From JAEZBP01 sp963832725 (GTDB lineage: Bacteria; Myxococcota_A; Polyangia; Polyangiales; Sandaracinaceae): 64,000 bases of DNA. Location: NCBI GenBank assembly GCA_963832725.1, contig CAWHVG010000005.1:1-64000 (forward strand). The letters run 5' to 3'. How positions within the stretch are numbered: position 1 is the first letter of the stretch; every line of letters begins with the position of its first letter. The notes under the pieces were generated by a model. That model was not told the origin of the DNA, made no database searches, and saw nothing but the letters and a program-made list of their open reading frames with translations. A program made the position numbers and the translations under genes. This document shows, piece by piece, positions 50,461 through 59,286 of this stretch.

Positions 50461-52920
50461 ATGGCGAACGCGGCGACAGCGGAGCGCGCAGTGCTCGAGC
50501 TCGCGGACGGGTGGATCGACCTCGACGCCAGGATGGTGGTGCGGGCTTCGGGGCGCTCGCGACTGTCCACCAACGAGGCCGAGCTCCTGCGCCGGCTGGC
50601 CGGTACGCCGCGGACCGACGTCTCGCGTGACGTCCTCCACCGCGAGGTGCTGGGCATGTCCGAGCGCGTCGTCACCCGCGCCGTCGATCACCTGGTCACC
50701 CGGCTGCGGAAGAAGATCGAGCTCGACCCACGGCATCCGCGTCATCTCGTGACCGCGCACGGCATCGGATATCGCTTCGTGCCGGCCGCGCGGGCGCCCG
50801 CGCGCCTCCCCTCCGCCGGCGGCGCGCTCCTCGGCCGCGAGCGCGAGTTGGCCGCCATCGACACCGCGTTCGAGCGCGGGACGCGGGTCACGCTGGTGGG
50901 AGGAGCGGGCGTGGGCAAGACGCGGCTCGCGCTCGAGCACGCGCGGAGGGTCGCAGCGGCGGGGGAGGAGGCGGTGTTCGTCAGCCTCGCCGAGTGCCGG
51001 ACGGCCGCCGAGCTGCCGGCGGCGCTCGCGCTGGCGCTCGGGGCGCGCCAGCCGGATCTCGGCCACGCGCTCGACGCGCCTCGCCTCGTCGTGCTCGACA
51101 ACGCCGAGCATCTGCTCCCCGACGGCGCGCGGGAGATCGCGCGGCTCGCGGCCACGGGCGCGACCCGCTGGCTCGTCACCTCGCGCGAGGCGCTGCGGAT
51201 CGCCGGTGAGCAGCGCATCCAGATCGGCTCGCTGGCGGAGGCGCAAGCGCTGCGCCTCTTCGTGGAGCGGGCCCGCACGCTCGGAGTCGACATCGATCCG
51301 GCGTCACCTCGGGCGCGCGAGATCTGCGCCGCGCTCGAAGGCCTGCCGCTGGCGATCGAGCTCGCGGCCGGGCGGCTGCCGGTCCTGGGCCTCGATGGAC
51401 TGGCGACGCGCCTCGGCGATCCGCTGGCGCTCCTGCGCGCCCGGAACCGCGACGCGTCCGACAGGCACGCCAGCATGGAGGCGGCGCTCCGCGGCTCGTG
51501 GGAGCTGCTCGACGAACAGGAGAGAGAGGCGCTGGCGGCGTGTGCCTGCTTCCGCTCCGAGCTCTCGCTGGACGCGGCCGAAGCGGTGATCGCGCCTCCG
51601 GACGCGCTCGATCACCTGACGCGCTTGGTGGACCGCTCGCTCGTCCAGGTGCGGGGGACGGCCGCGTCGCGTCGCTTCGTCGTGCCGTGGGTGGTTCGCG
51701 AGCTCGCCCTGAGCGAGGCGGCGAATGCTTCGGCCCTCCACCTGCGCCACGCGCGCCATGTGCTCGCCGAGGCGCGTCGAAGCGAGCCGTGTCGTGCCGA
51801 GCCCTGGCCCTCGCTCGTCCACGAGCTCGACGCCGTCGTCGAGCGCTTCCCGACGGGCTCGAAGCACCATGCGCTGGCGATCGAGGCGGCCTTGGCGACG
51901 CTGGAGCACCACGCGCACCATCTCGGGCACGAGGAACGAGAGACGCTCGCAGACCTCGCGGCCGGCGCCACGGAGCGCGCGGCGCAGCTCCGCGCGAAGC
52001 TGATCGCCGCGTCGCTGGCCACGGTGGAGGGCGACGCCGAGCGGGCCCTCTCGCGGATCGACGAGGCGACTCCGCTCGCCGAGGAGCCCATCGAGCGGGC
52101 GCGCGTGGAGCTGGCGCGGGCGCGGGCGGCCCGTCACCGCTGGCCCGACGAGGCGAACGCCGCCGCCGCCCGGGCGCTCTCGCTGGCGGAGCGCGCGGGC
52201 GACGCGCGGGCGAACGTGGAGGCGTGGTGGGCGCTCGGCGTCCTCGCGCGGGAGCGCGGTGAGCATCACGAGGCGCGCGTGTCGCTCCAGCGCGGGCTCT
52301 CGGTCGCGGAAGAAGCCGGAGACGCGCGCGGCGAGAGCGTGCTGCTGACCGAGCTGGCGACGACCTTCCTCGAGCGGGGCGCGCTTCGCGAGGCGGCGGC
52401 GGCGTACCAGCGCGCGATGACCCTCGATCGCGTGCTGGAGGACGCGGCGCGGGAAGCGATCGCCGCCACGAACCTGGCGCTGATCGAGCACCTCGAGGGC
52501 GAGCTCGACGTCGCCGCGGCCCGACAGGCGCGCGCGCTGGAGGTGCACCGGCGGGTGGGCGATCGCCGCCTGATCGGCTTCGCGCTGGCCTGCCTCGGCG
52601 CGCTGGCCTTCGAGCGCGGCGAGCTGGCCACGGCGGAGCGGCGGCTGCTGGAAGCCGAGGCGAGCGTGAAGGAGGTGGATCCGCTGCTGCACGCCTACGT
52701 CCACGGCGGGCTGGCTCTGCTCTGGACCGAGCTCGGCGACACGGCGCGCGCGCAGGAGGCGGTCCGGCGCGCGGCGGCCCAGGGCGAGCGACCGGACGGC
52801 CGCTTCGCCACCCTCGCCGCCGTACTCACCGGGAGCGAGGGTGCCGGCGACGACGAGACCGCCGACGCGTTGATCCGTCTCGCCCGCCGCCTCGTCCGCG
52901 CCCGCCGCGCTCGCGCATGA
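50461..52920 (+). CDS. STAND-type regulator: OmpR-like HTH, P-loop ATPase, TPRs
   Basis: An 819-residue protein. Residues about 10-105 form an OmpR/PhoB-type winged helix (LSTNEAELLRRLAGTPRTDV, DHLVTRLRKKIELDPRHPRH, LVTAHGIGYRFVP). A P-loop NTPase follows with Walker A LVGGAGVGKTRLAL and Walker B RLVVLDNAEHLL, and a helical arm with ALEGLPLAIELAAGRLPVLG. The C-terminal third is TPR (REAAAAYQRAMTLDRVLEDA, EHHEARVSLQRGLSVAEEAG). This matches AfsR/SARP-like STAND activators that oligomerise after ligand binding. No target gene is implied, but the divergent gene at 49560-50375 is a candidate. Confidence 0.85.
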   Translation: MANAATAERAVLELADGWIDLDARMVVRASGRSRLSTNEAELLRRLAGTPRTDVSRDVLHREVLGMSERVVTRAVDHLVTRLRKKIELDPRHPRHLVTAHGIGYRFVPAARAPARLPSAGGALLGRERELAAIDTAFERGTRVTLVGGAGVGKTRLALEHARRVAAAGEEAVFVSLAECRTAAELPAALALALGARQPDLGHALDAPRLVVLDNAEHLLPDGAREIARLAATGATRWLVTSREALRIAGEQRIQIGSLAEAQALRLFVERARTLGVDIDPASPRAREICAALEGLPLAIELAAGRLPVLGLDGLATRLGDPLALLRARNRDASDRHASMEAALRGSWELLDEQEREALAACACFRSELSLDAAEAVIAPPDALDHLTRLVDRSLVQVRGTAASRRFVVPWVVRELALSEAANASALHLRHARHVLAEARRSEPCRAEPWPSLVHELDAVVERFPTGSKHHALAIEAALATLEHHAHHLGHEERETLADLAAGATERAAQLRAKLIAASLATVEGDAERALSRIDEATPLAEEPIERARVELARARAARHRWPDEANAAAARALSLAERAGDARANVEAWWALGVLARERGEHHEARVSLQRGLSVAEEAGDARGESVLLTELATTFLERGALREAAAAYQRAMTLDRVLEDAAREAIAATNLALIEHLEGELDVAAARQARALEVHRRVGDRRLIGFALACLGALAFERGELATAERRLLEAEASVKEVDPLLHAYVHGGLALLWTELGDTARAQEAVRRAAAQGERPDGRFATLAAVLTGSEGAGDDETADALIRLARRLVRARRARA

Positions 52921-52940
52921 GCCCACAGGGGGAGACCGAG

Positions 52941-53070
52941 CGCTCGTCTCGCGCGTGTCGTGAGCAGCCCCGCGGAGTACCGATCGATCGCCGGACAGGG
53001 CCGCGCTCGCCTCGCGCGTGTCGTGAGCAGCCCCGCGCCGCGTACCGATCACCGGACGGGACACGCGACG
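52941..53070. repeat. About 60-bp direct repeat, two copies with decaying edge
   Basis: CGCTCGYCTCGCGCGTGTCG and TGAGCAGCCCCGCG, then TACCGATC and CGCCGGAC-like sequence, occur at 52941 and again at 53004 (period 63 bp). A weaker partial copy may begin near 53070. They lie in the convergent gap between the STAND stop at 52920 and the GNAT stop at 53131. Confidence 0.8.
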
Positions 53071-53130
53071 CTCGCGCATCGCTCCGCTCGCCAGCACATC
53101 GCTGCGTCGCAGAGCGAAACGGCCGGGATC

Positions 53131-53721
53131 TCACCCTCGGCGCGACGCGGCCTCGGGCGGAGCCCAATCCGGATTGATCCGCGCGGTGATCACGTGGTCG
53201 CGCCAGGCGCCGTCGATGAAGAGGTAGTCGCGCGCGTAGCCGATGGGCGCGAACCCCAGCCGGCGCAGGAGCCCCGCGCTCCGCATGTTCTCCGGCCGGT
53301 GGTTGGCCTCGATGCGGTGCAGGCGGAGATCGTCGAAGGCCCACTCGATGGCGCGCTCGAGCCCCTCGCGCATCACCCCGTGGCCCTCGACGGCCGCGTC
53401 GACGCCGAAGCCGAGGTGGCACGAGTGAAAGGCCCCGCGGACGATGTTGCTGAAGCTGATCTGGCCGACGGCGCGGCCGGGCGTGTCCTCCGGGAAGAGG
53501 AAGAAGCGGTAGCCCCGATCCTCCGGGATGGCGCGCGCGTCCGCTTCCAGCCGCTGCCGCCACCACGCGCCGGTGTAGAACTCGGCGGCGCGCCGCGGGT
53601 CCCACGGCGCGAAGTGCGCCCGATTCCGCTCGTAGTAGTCGGCGATGGCGTCGGCCTCGTCGGGCGCGGCCATGCGGACGGTGAGCCGCGGGGTCGCGAG
53701 CGCGATCGGGCCGTCGGTCAC
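53131..53721 (-). CDS. GNAT acetyltransferase, RimJ/RimL-like
   Basis: A 196-residue protein from GTG 53721. It has PIALATPRLTVRMAAPDEAD, the FAPWDPRRAAEFYTGAWW region typical of RimJ-type enzymes, the acetyl-CoA strand GRAVGQISFSNIVRGAFHSC, and the pyrophosphate-binding AVEGHGVMREGLERAIEWAF, with HRIEANHRPENMRSAGLLRR near the end. It would acetylate a protein N-terminus or an amino compound. The GTG overlaps the stop of the upstream SH3-like lipoprotein gene (GTGA), so the two are coupled. Confidence 0.85.
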   Translation of the reverse strand: MTDGPIALATPRLTVRMAAPDEADAIADYYERNRAHFAPWDPRRAAEFYTGAWWRQRLEADARAIPEDRGYRFFLFPEDTPGRAVGQISFSNIVRGAFHSCHLGFGVDAAVEGHGVMREGLERAIEWAFDDLRLHRIEANHRPENMRSAGLLRRLGFAPIGYARDYLFIDGAWRDHVITARINPDWAPPEAASRRG

Positions 53722-54842
53722 TCCGCCAGCTCGTCCGGCACCGGCGCGGACGGCGCGGCGGGCGCCGGCGCGGCGGCGGCGGGCGGCGCCCCGCTCTCCT
53801 CGACCGGCGTGAGCGCGGACTCCGGCACGAGGCCCCGCAGCGCGACGTCGTCGTCGACGGCGACGAACACGTCCACCTGATCGCCCTGCATGCCCAGCTT
53901 GCGGGCCCAACCTTCCGTCCGCAGCCGGCCGATGACCTGCTGGCCGAAGCTCACGGGCGTGTTCGCGGCGACGCGGAAGAGCGGCCCGCTCTCCTCGTTC
54001 ATCCAATAGGGCATCCCGCCTTCGCTGGCGGGCGTCATCGGTGTGGGCGCGGGCCGCGGACCCGGGCAGGGAGTCAGGTTCGCCTGCACGTAGCCGACGA
54101 CGTAGGGACCATACCCAGCGCGGACGCCGTACCAGGGCGCGCGCTCGCGCAGCACGACCACCGAAAGAGGCGGATCCTGAGCCGGGAGCGAGGCGACGGG
54201 CTGGCCGCCCGGCCGGTCGTACACGGGCACGGTCTGGCCGGGCGGGAGCTGGTAGCACTGCCCTTCGGTCGGGCTCTCCACCGTCGCGGGATTGACCGTA
54301 CGCGACGCGAGCTGATTGGCCGGGAAGGTCCCGACGTGCGGGTCGAGGAAGGTGCCGTCGCCGAGCCAGGGCCGGACGGCGACGCGCATCTGGCCCTCTC
54401 CGTCGGGACCGAGGACCGTCACGTAGTCGTTCGGGCCCAGATAGAACGGAGTCCCGCGGACGCGCCCCCGCTGCTGGGCGATCGCCGAGACGCGGTCGAG
54501 CGGGATCCATCCCTTGGTCGGAAGCGGTCCGGCGACCAGGGCCTCGATCCGCCCCTGCTGCGGCCCGCTCTCGAGGCGGATGCGCACGCCGGGGTTCACG
54601 TAGCCGAAGGCGGGCGAGTCCGCGTCGGGACCGAGGTAGAGCGCCGGGTTGCGGGCCGGCGGGCCCACCACCAACACGCGCGGCCAGTCCGCCGGCGGAC
54701 CGGCCTGGGCCTGCTCGTCGCCCCCGACACCGGGGCCCGGAGCCCGTTCAGCCTGCGCCGCCGTGCGCATGCACCCCGCGGCCGTCGCGCCCGCCAGCAC
54801 GAAAACGAAGAGCGCGGCCAACCCATCACGCCAAGATCGCAT
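53718..54842 (-). CDS. Lipoprotein with SH3-like repeats
   Basis: A 374-residue protein from MRSWRDGLAALFVFVLAGAT with lipobox AAGC. Three or more short beta-rich modules resemble bacterial SH3: ALYLGPDADSPAFGYVNPGV, TVPVYDRPGGQPVASLPAQD and PWYGVRAGYGPYVVGYVQAN. The C-terminal RVAANTPVSFGQQVIGRLRT and VDVFVAVDDDVALRGLVPES precede an Ala/Pro tail. Bacterial SH3 modules usually bind peptidoglycan or proteins in the periplasm. It is coupled to the GNAT gene; a shared envelope task is possible but unsupported. Confidence 0.7.
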   Translation of the reverse strand: MRSWRDGLAALFVFVLAGATAAGCMRTAAQAERAPGPGVGGDEQAQAGPPADWPRVLVVGPPARNPALYLGPDADSPAFGYVNPGVRIRLESGPQQGRIEALVAGPLPTKGWIPLDRVSAIAQQRGRVRGTPFYLGPNDYVTVLGPDGEGQMRVAVRPWLGDGTFLDPHVGTFPANQLASRTVNPATVESPTEGQCYQLPPGQTVPVYDRPGGQPVASLPAQDPPLSVVVLRERAPWYGVRAGYGPYVVGYVQANLTPCPGPRPAPTPMTPASEGGMPYWMNEESGPLFRVAANTPVSFGQQVIGRLRTEGWARKLGMQGDQVDVFVAVDDDVALRGLVPESALTPVEESGAPPAAAAPAPAAPSAPVPDELAE

Positions 54843-54895
54843 GGCACGCCGAATAGCAGATGGCGCCCCGGACACCAAGATCCGCGCGTCGAGCT

Positions 54896-55708
54896 TCAGC
54901 GGTAGCGGAGGCGCAGCTTGATGCCGAGGAAGTCGGCGATCTTCTGGGCGACGGCCTTCGGGATTCGGCCCAAACGCGCCTCCACGGTGGCCCGCGCTCG
55001 CGCGTGCGGCTCGCCCTTCAGCGCCGGAAGCACGATCTCCGTCCACTTGAGCAGCGTCTTGGCGTCGGCCTCGTTGAGCGCCTTGTTGAGCACCGCTTCG
55101 AGTCGCTTCTGATAGGCCACCGACGCCGTGCAGAGCGCGGCAAAGGTCCGCACCAAGCCGTCCTTGCCGACCAGCGTCGAGGAGTCGAAGCTCTCTTTGA
55201 GCCGAGGCAGGTGACGCGCGACTCGGGCCGGCGCGATGCGGGCCATGATCGGCAGCGCATTCGCGGCCGTCTGCGCGGGGCGCTTGTCCTGTCCCGCCAC
55301 GGCGTTGACGAAGCGGTCGATGATCGGAACCAGCGCCTCCGCCTTTTGATCCAGGATCGCGTCGATGACCCGCGCCGCCTGCGCGGCGACGGACTTCTTT
55401 CCCGAGATCAGCTCGTCGCCGAGCTCGACGACGGCGCGGTTGCCGTCGGACTCGAGCACCTCGGCCGCCCGCTCGGGCGCGGGCCCCGTCTTGCTGGCGG
55501 CCTTGCTCGAGCCGGCCTTGCTGGCGCTGGCCTCGCTCGAGCTCGGCTTGCTGCCGTCCTTGCCGGGCGCGGTCTTGCTCGCGCGCTTGGCGGTGGTGCT
55601 CTTGCGCTTGGCCGTCTTGCTCGCCGGGACCTTCGCGCTCGCACGGCTCGTCGCCTCCGCGACGGCTCCGGGCTCGGTCTTCGTGCTCGCTTTCTTCTTG
55701 GCAGCCAT
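54896..55708 (-). CDS. Basic disordered tail plus HEAT-like domain protein
   Basis: A 270-residue protein. Residues 1-80 are Lys/Ala/Ser-rich and histone-like (MAAKKKASTKTEPGAVAEAT, KRKSTTAKRASKTAPGKDGS), suited to nucleic-acid binding. Residues about 90-260 are helical, HEAT-like (LISGKKSVAAQAARVIDAIL, AAQTA-type helices, LKWTEIVLPALKGEPHARAR). The last residues LGIKLRLRYR are basic. I do not recognise a named family. A nucleoid or RNA-associated role is only an inference from composition. Confidence 0.65.
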   Translation of the reverse strand: MAAKKKASTKTEPGAVAEATSRASAKVPASKTAKRKSTTAKRASKTAPGKDGSKPSSSEASASKAGSSKAASKTGPAPERAAEVLESDGNRAVVELGDELISGKKSVAAQAARVIDAILDQKAEALVPIIDRFVNAVAGQDKRPAQTAANALPIMARIAPARVARHLPRLKESFDSSTLVGKDGLVRTFAALCTASVAYQKRLEAVLNKALNEADAKTLLKWTEIVLPALKGEPHARARATVEARLGRIPKAVAQKIADFLGIKLRLRYR

Positions 55709-55811
55709 CTGGGCTCCTCGTCTTCCGCGGCGAATGCCGCCAACGAGTTTCGCGCGTTCGGCGGAGGATACGCGAACCGGGGCATCTTGCCCACGGGTTC
55801 GCGCGGGAGGC

Positions 55812-56822
55812 TCACCGGTCGGACTGGCGCTCGAGCGCAGCGACCAGGAGCGGGATAGATTGATCGTAGCGGTACGCCGTGCCGCGGTGGCCGCCCGGGA
55901 ACTCCTCGTGGACGAAATCCACGCCGCGCTCGCGCAGGCGCTCGGCCATCCTTCGGGCGCCGAACTGCAGCCCGTGCTCGTCGCGATCGCCGGCGTCCAG
56001 GAAGACCTTCGCCGCGCTCTTCAGCGCGTCCGGATCCCGCTGCAGTCGGATCAGCGGATCGTGATCCAGCCAGCGCTGCCAGATCGCGTCGACGGGCATC
56101 CCGGTGCGGATGTCGAAAGGCAGGGCCGCGTGCGGGAAAGGCGCGTCGGGCTCGGGCGCGTAGGCCGCGGCGGTGGCGATCGTCATGATCGCCTCGAAGT
56201 CGCCCGCGCCCTGCGGCCCGCGCTCCTCGAAGCGCTCGAGGAACGCCGCCACCCCACCGGCGCGATCGAAGGTGATCGCCGCCGAGGTGAAGCTCGGGCG
56301 GATGCTGACCTCGAACGCGCTGTCGCCCGCGTGGCTGCCGTAGGCCGCGAACGCCTCGGGGCGGTCCAGGGCGAGCCGGAGCGCGCCGAAGCCGCCCGAC
56401 GATTGCCCGAGCACGGCCCGGGCCGCGCGCCGCGGGATGGTCCGGTAGCGTCCGTCCACGAAGGGCAGGACCTCGTCCACCAGGTAGCGCTGGTAGGGGC
56501 CGGTGGCGGCGGAGTCGACGAACTGACTGCCGCCCCAGCGGGTCATGCAGTCGGGCGCGACCAGGATCGCCTCGAAGGCCTCCCCCTTCGCCAAGAGCGC
56601 CTCGTAGCGCGCGAAGAGATCCGGCTCCCAGAGCTTGTAGTTGATCAGCGACCGATGCCCGGCCGCGTAGGGCGGCAGCACCATCACCAGCGGGAAGCGC
56701 GCGCCCTCGTCGTAGCTCGGCGGCAGGTAGACCAACACCTCGCGCTCGCTGGGGTCGCCGAGGACGTTGCCGGCGAGAAGGCGGCTGTCGAAGCGGGGGA
56801 GCTCGATGCGTCCGCGAAGCAT
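55812..56822 (-). CDS. Alpha/beta-hydrolase esterase (enterochelin-esterase-like)
   Basis: A 336-residue protein starting MLRGRIELPRFDSRLLAGNV. The putative-esterase fold is seen in REVLVYLPPSYDEGARFPLV, MVLPPYAAGHRSLINYKLWE, the nucleophile elbow AVLGQSSGGFGALRLALDRP, the acid in FLDAGDRDEHGLQFGARRMA and the His in FPGGHRGTAYRYDQSIP. There is no signal peptide from this start, so it is cytoplasmic. An in-frame ATG at 56879 (MAAPVEPRGN) is an alternative. It is divergent from the sulfotransferase pair with a 148-bp gap. Confidence 0.85.
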   Translation of the reverse strand: MLRGRIELPRFDSRLLAGNVLGDPSEREVLVYLPPSYDEGARFPLVMVLPPYAAGHRSLINYKLWEPDLFARYEALLAKGEAFEAILVAPDCMTRWGGSQFVDSAATGPYQRYLVDEVLPFVDGRYRTIPRRAARAVLGQSSGGFGALRLALDRPEAFAAYGSHAGDSAFEVSIRPSFTSAAITFDRAGGVAAFLERFEERGPQGAGDFEAIMTIATAAAYAPEPDAPFPHAALPFDIRTGMPVDAIWQRWLDHDPLIRLQRDPDALKSAAKVFLDAGDRDEHGLQFGARRMAERLRERGVDFVHEEFPGGHRGTAYRYDQSIPLLVAALERQSDR

Positions 56823-56970
56823 GGTCGGCCGGTGTAGCACACCCCCGATGTTTCCTCGCGGCTCGACCGGGGCCGCCATGTATACTCGGCCCCCGCACGC
56901 ACGACGGCCCGAGTAGAATCTTGCTTGCCTCCCGCTCGTCTGCTCCCCAAGGGTCGCGCGTGCCCACGAC

Positions 56971-57816
56971 ATGACCGAACGTCATCATCGACTCGCCGTC
57001 GCGATCTGCGGCGCAGGGCACTCTGGCTCGACCTTGCTGGGTTTGGCCCTGGGCAGCCACTCGCGCTGTTTCTACGCGGGCGAGGCGAAGAAGAGCACGT
57101 TCTTCGGCGACGCTTCCGTTCCGCGGAGGAAGCGGGCCTGCAAGCTCTGCGGCGAGGAGTGCCCGGTGTGGGGAGGCTTCACACCTCCGCCCGAGCCCGA
57201 TCTCTACGAGATGCTGGCGCGGGTGACGGGCAAGCCGGTGATCGCCGATTCGACCAAGGCCGTGAGCTGGATCCGCGAACGGGCGGCGGAGCTCGCCCGG
57301 GTCGGCGTCCCGCAGAAGCGCCTCTTCGTGACCCGCGACGGCCGGGCGGTGGTCAACAGCCGCCTCCGCAAGTACAGGGGCTCCGATCCGGGCGAGGTCG
57401 TCGACCGCTGGCTCGATCGAATCCGCGCCACCGAGGCCTTGATCGCCGAGCATCCCGAGGACGTTCTGCGGGTCCGCTACGAGGCCCTGGCGACCGAGCC
57501 CGAGGCCACGCTGCGCTCGGTCTGCGCGTTCCTGGGCCTCTCCTTCGAGGAGCGGATGCTCCACTACGAGCAGGGCGAGCACCATCCGCTCGGCGGCAAC
57601 GCGGGCACCCAATCGGTCGTCGCCCGGGCCGCCCACGCCGACGACGCGCTGGTCTCCGTGCCGGCGCGGAGCCGCGATTTCTATGCGCCGATCGAGGGCG
57701 GATTCCGACTCGATCTGCGGTGGCGAGACGAGCTCCCGGCGGCGGTCCGGACGCTCTTCGAGGAACGCGCGGGGGCCGTCAACGAGCCCTACCGCTGGGA
57801 GCCATCCGAGCCATGA
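56971..57816 (+). CDS. Sulfotransferase
   Basis: A 281-residue PAPS-dependent sulfotransferase. The 5'-phosphosulfate loop is AVAICGAGHSGSTLLGLALG and the 3'-phosphate site is LFVTRDGRAVVNSRLRKYRG. A Cys cluster (CKLCGEECPVWGGF) between them is unusual and could bind zinc. DVLRVRYEALATEPEATLRS matches the usual helix before the C-terminus. It would transfer sulfate to a carbohydrate, lipid or small molecule in the cytoplasm. The stop overlaps the next start (ATGA), so it is coupled to the larger gene that also ends in a sulfotransferase domain. Confidence 0.85.
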   Translation: MTERHHRLAVAICGAGHSGSTLLGLALGSHSRCFYAGEAKKSTFFGDASVPRRKRACKLCGEECPVWGGFTPPPEPDLYEMLARVTGKPVIADSTKAVSWIRERAAELARVGVPQKRLFVTRDGRAVVNSRLRKYRGSDPGEVVDRWLDRIRATEALIAEHPEDVLRVRYEALATEPEATLRSVCAFLGLSFEERMLHYEQGEHHPLGGNAGTQSVVARAAHADDALVSVPARSRDFYAPIEGGFRLDLRWRDELPAAVRTLFEERAGAVNEPYRWEPSEP

Positions 57817-59222
57817 CGACTGTCGCGTTGGTGTTCCGGACCATCGGTGAGCGGACGAGCGAGCTGGCGCTCCAGCTGGCGAAGGAAAACATCCAGCCCG
57901 AGGAGGTCCACGTCCTCGAGAACTGCCGGCCCTTCACCGAGACGGTCCGCCGGATGGTCGAGATCGACTACGGCACCGATCAGATCGTCGCCGTCGACGC
58001 CGACTCGCTGATCGTCGAGAACATCCGGCCGTGGCTGGAACAGAACCACGAGGCCTACGTCGACTGCTACGTCTTCGATCGCTTCCGCGGGCGCATCCAC
58101 TGCGGGGTGCACATCACCCGGCGGGACGTGATGCGCGCGATGCGCGACGTGGCGCCGCCGGTCGACGAGGAGGCCTACGTGCTCCGGCCGGAGTCGCGGC
58201 TGCGCAAGCTCGCGCTCAACCGGCTAGGGCATACCAAGTCGTTCAAGAGCTTCCGCATCTTCCACGATCACTTCCAGTACCTGCGCGACGTGTGGGCGAA
58301 GTACGCCCTGCGCGAGCTGCGCAGCCGAACCCCCGAGCAGCGCCGCAAGCTGGACGCGGCTCTGGCCCGCTGGGATGGCAGCGACGTGGTGGAGATGCGG
58401 GTCGCGGCGGCGGCCGTCCACTGGGCCCAGCGCGAGCTGCCGGAGGGCACCTCGCCCGCCGAGCTGAGCCGGGCGATCGCGCGCCTGCCGGAGATCGGCA
58501 CCGAGCAGATCCCGCTCCTCGGCCTCGAAGAGCGAGGGCCGCTCACGCGCGACGAGGTGCGGGGGGAGATCGCCACCCTCGACCACGACTTCCCTCGCTG
58601 GGATCACCGCTTCCGCGTGTTCGGGCTCGGGCTGAGCCGCACCGGCACCCGCAGCCTGACGGCGGCGCTCCACGTGCTCGGCATCGACACGGTGCACTAC
58701 CCGATCGACGAGGACACCTTCCGCGCGCTGGCCAGCGGCAAGCTCGACTTCCGGGTGCTCGACGCCTTCGACGGCATCACCGACATCACGGTCTCGCCCT
58801 ACTACGCCGAGCTGGAGCGCCGTTACCCGGACGCGAAGTTCGTTCTCACCATCCGTGACGAGGACGATTGGCTACGCTCCTGCAACAACCACTGGACCGG
58901 CCGTGAGGCCTTCGCCGAGCCGGACACGCCGGCCGCCGAGACCCACTTGAAGATCCGCCGCTTCCTGCGCGCGGCCGTCTACGGGACCTACGACTTCGAG
59001 CCCGAGCGCTTCCGACGGGTCTACCGCAAGCACATCGAGGACGTGCGCCGTTACTTCGCCGACAAGCCCGGCAAGCTGCTGGAGCTCGACGTCGCCGGCG
59101 GCGACGGATGGGAGAAGCTCTCGCCTTTCCTCGGGCGGCCCGTCCCCGAGCAGCCTTTCCCCCACAAGGGCGGCGTCCTCACGGCGAAGCTGGTGGACGA
59201 GGTCGGCGACCCGGACGATTGA
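57813..59222 (+). CDS. Glycosyltransferase-like/sulfotransferase fusion
   Basis: A 469-residue protein in two parts. Residues 1-~240 start MTTVALVFRTIGERTSELAL and contain IVAVDADSLIVENIRPWLEQ, which looks like the DxD region of a GT-A glycosyltransferase, then a helical stretch. Residues ~270-469 are a P-loop sulfotransferase of the short type: RVFGLGLSRTGTRSLTAALH for PAPS binding, KFVLTIRDEDDWLRSCNNHW for the 3'-phosphate site and the tail LLELDVAGGDGWEKLSPFLG. The fusion plus a coupled sulfotransferase suggests sugar transfer and sulfation of one product. No acceptor is known. Confidence 0.7.
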   Translation: MTTVALVFRTIGERTSELALQLAKENIQPEEVHVLENCRPFTETVRRMVEIDYGTDQIVAVDADSLIVENIRPWLEQNHEAYVDCYVFDRFRGRIHCGVHITRRDVMRAMRDVAPPVDEEAYVLRPESRLRKLALNRLGHTKSFKSFRIFHDHFQYLRDVWAKYALRELRSRTPEQRRKLDAALARWDGSDVVEMRVAAAAVHWAQRELPEGTSPAELSRAIARLPEIGTEQIPLLGLEERGPLTRDEVRGEIATLDHDFPRWDHRFRVFGLGLSRTGTRSLTAALHVLGIDTVHYPIDEDTFRALASGKLDFRVLDAFDGITDITVSPYYAELERRYPDAKFVLTIRDEDDWLRSCNNHWTGREAFAEPDTPAAETHLKIRRFLRAAVYGTYDFEPERFRRVYRKHIEDVRRYFADKPGKLLELDVAGGDGWEKLSPFLGRPVPEQPFPHKGGVLTAKLVDEVGDPDD

Positions 59223-59286
59223 AGGTGTGTCGATAACTCTCCGGTCGCCCCGCGGCCCATCCTCGCGAGCGATCTATGGCAATTCG

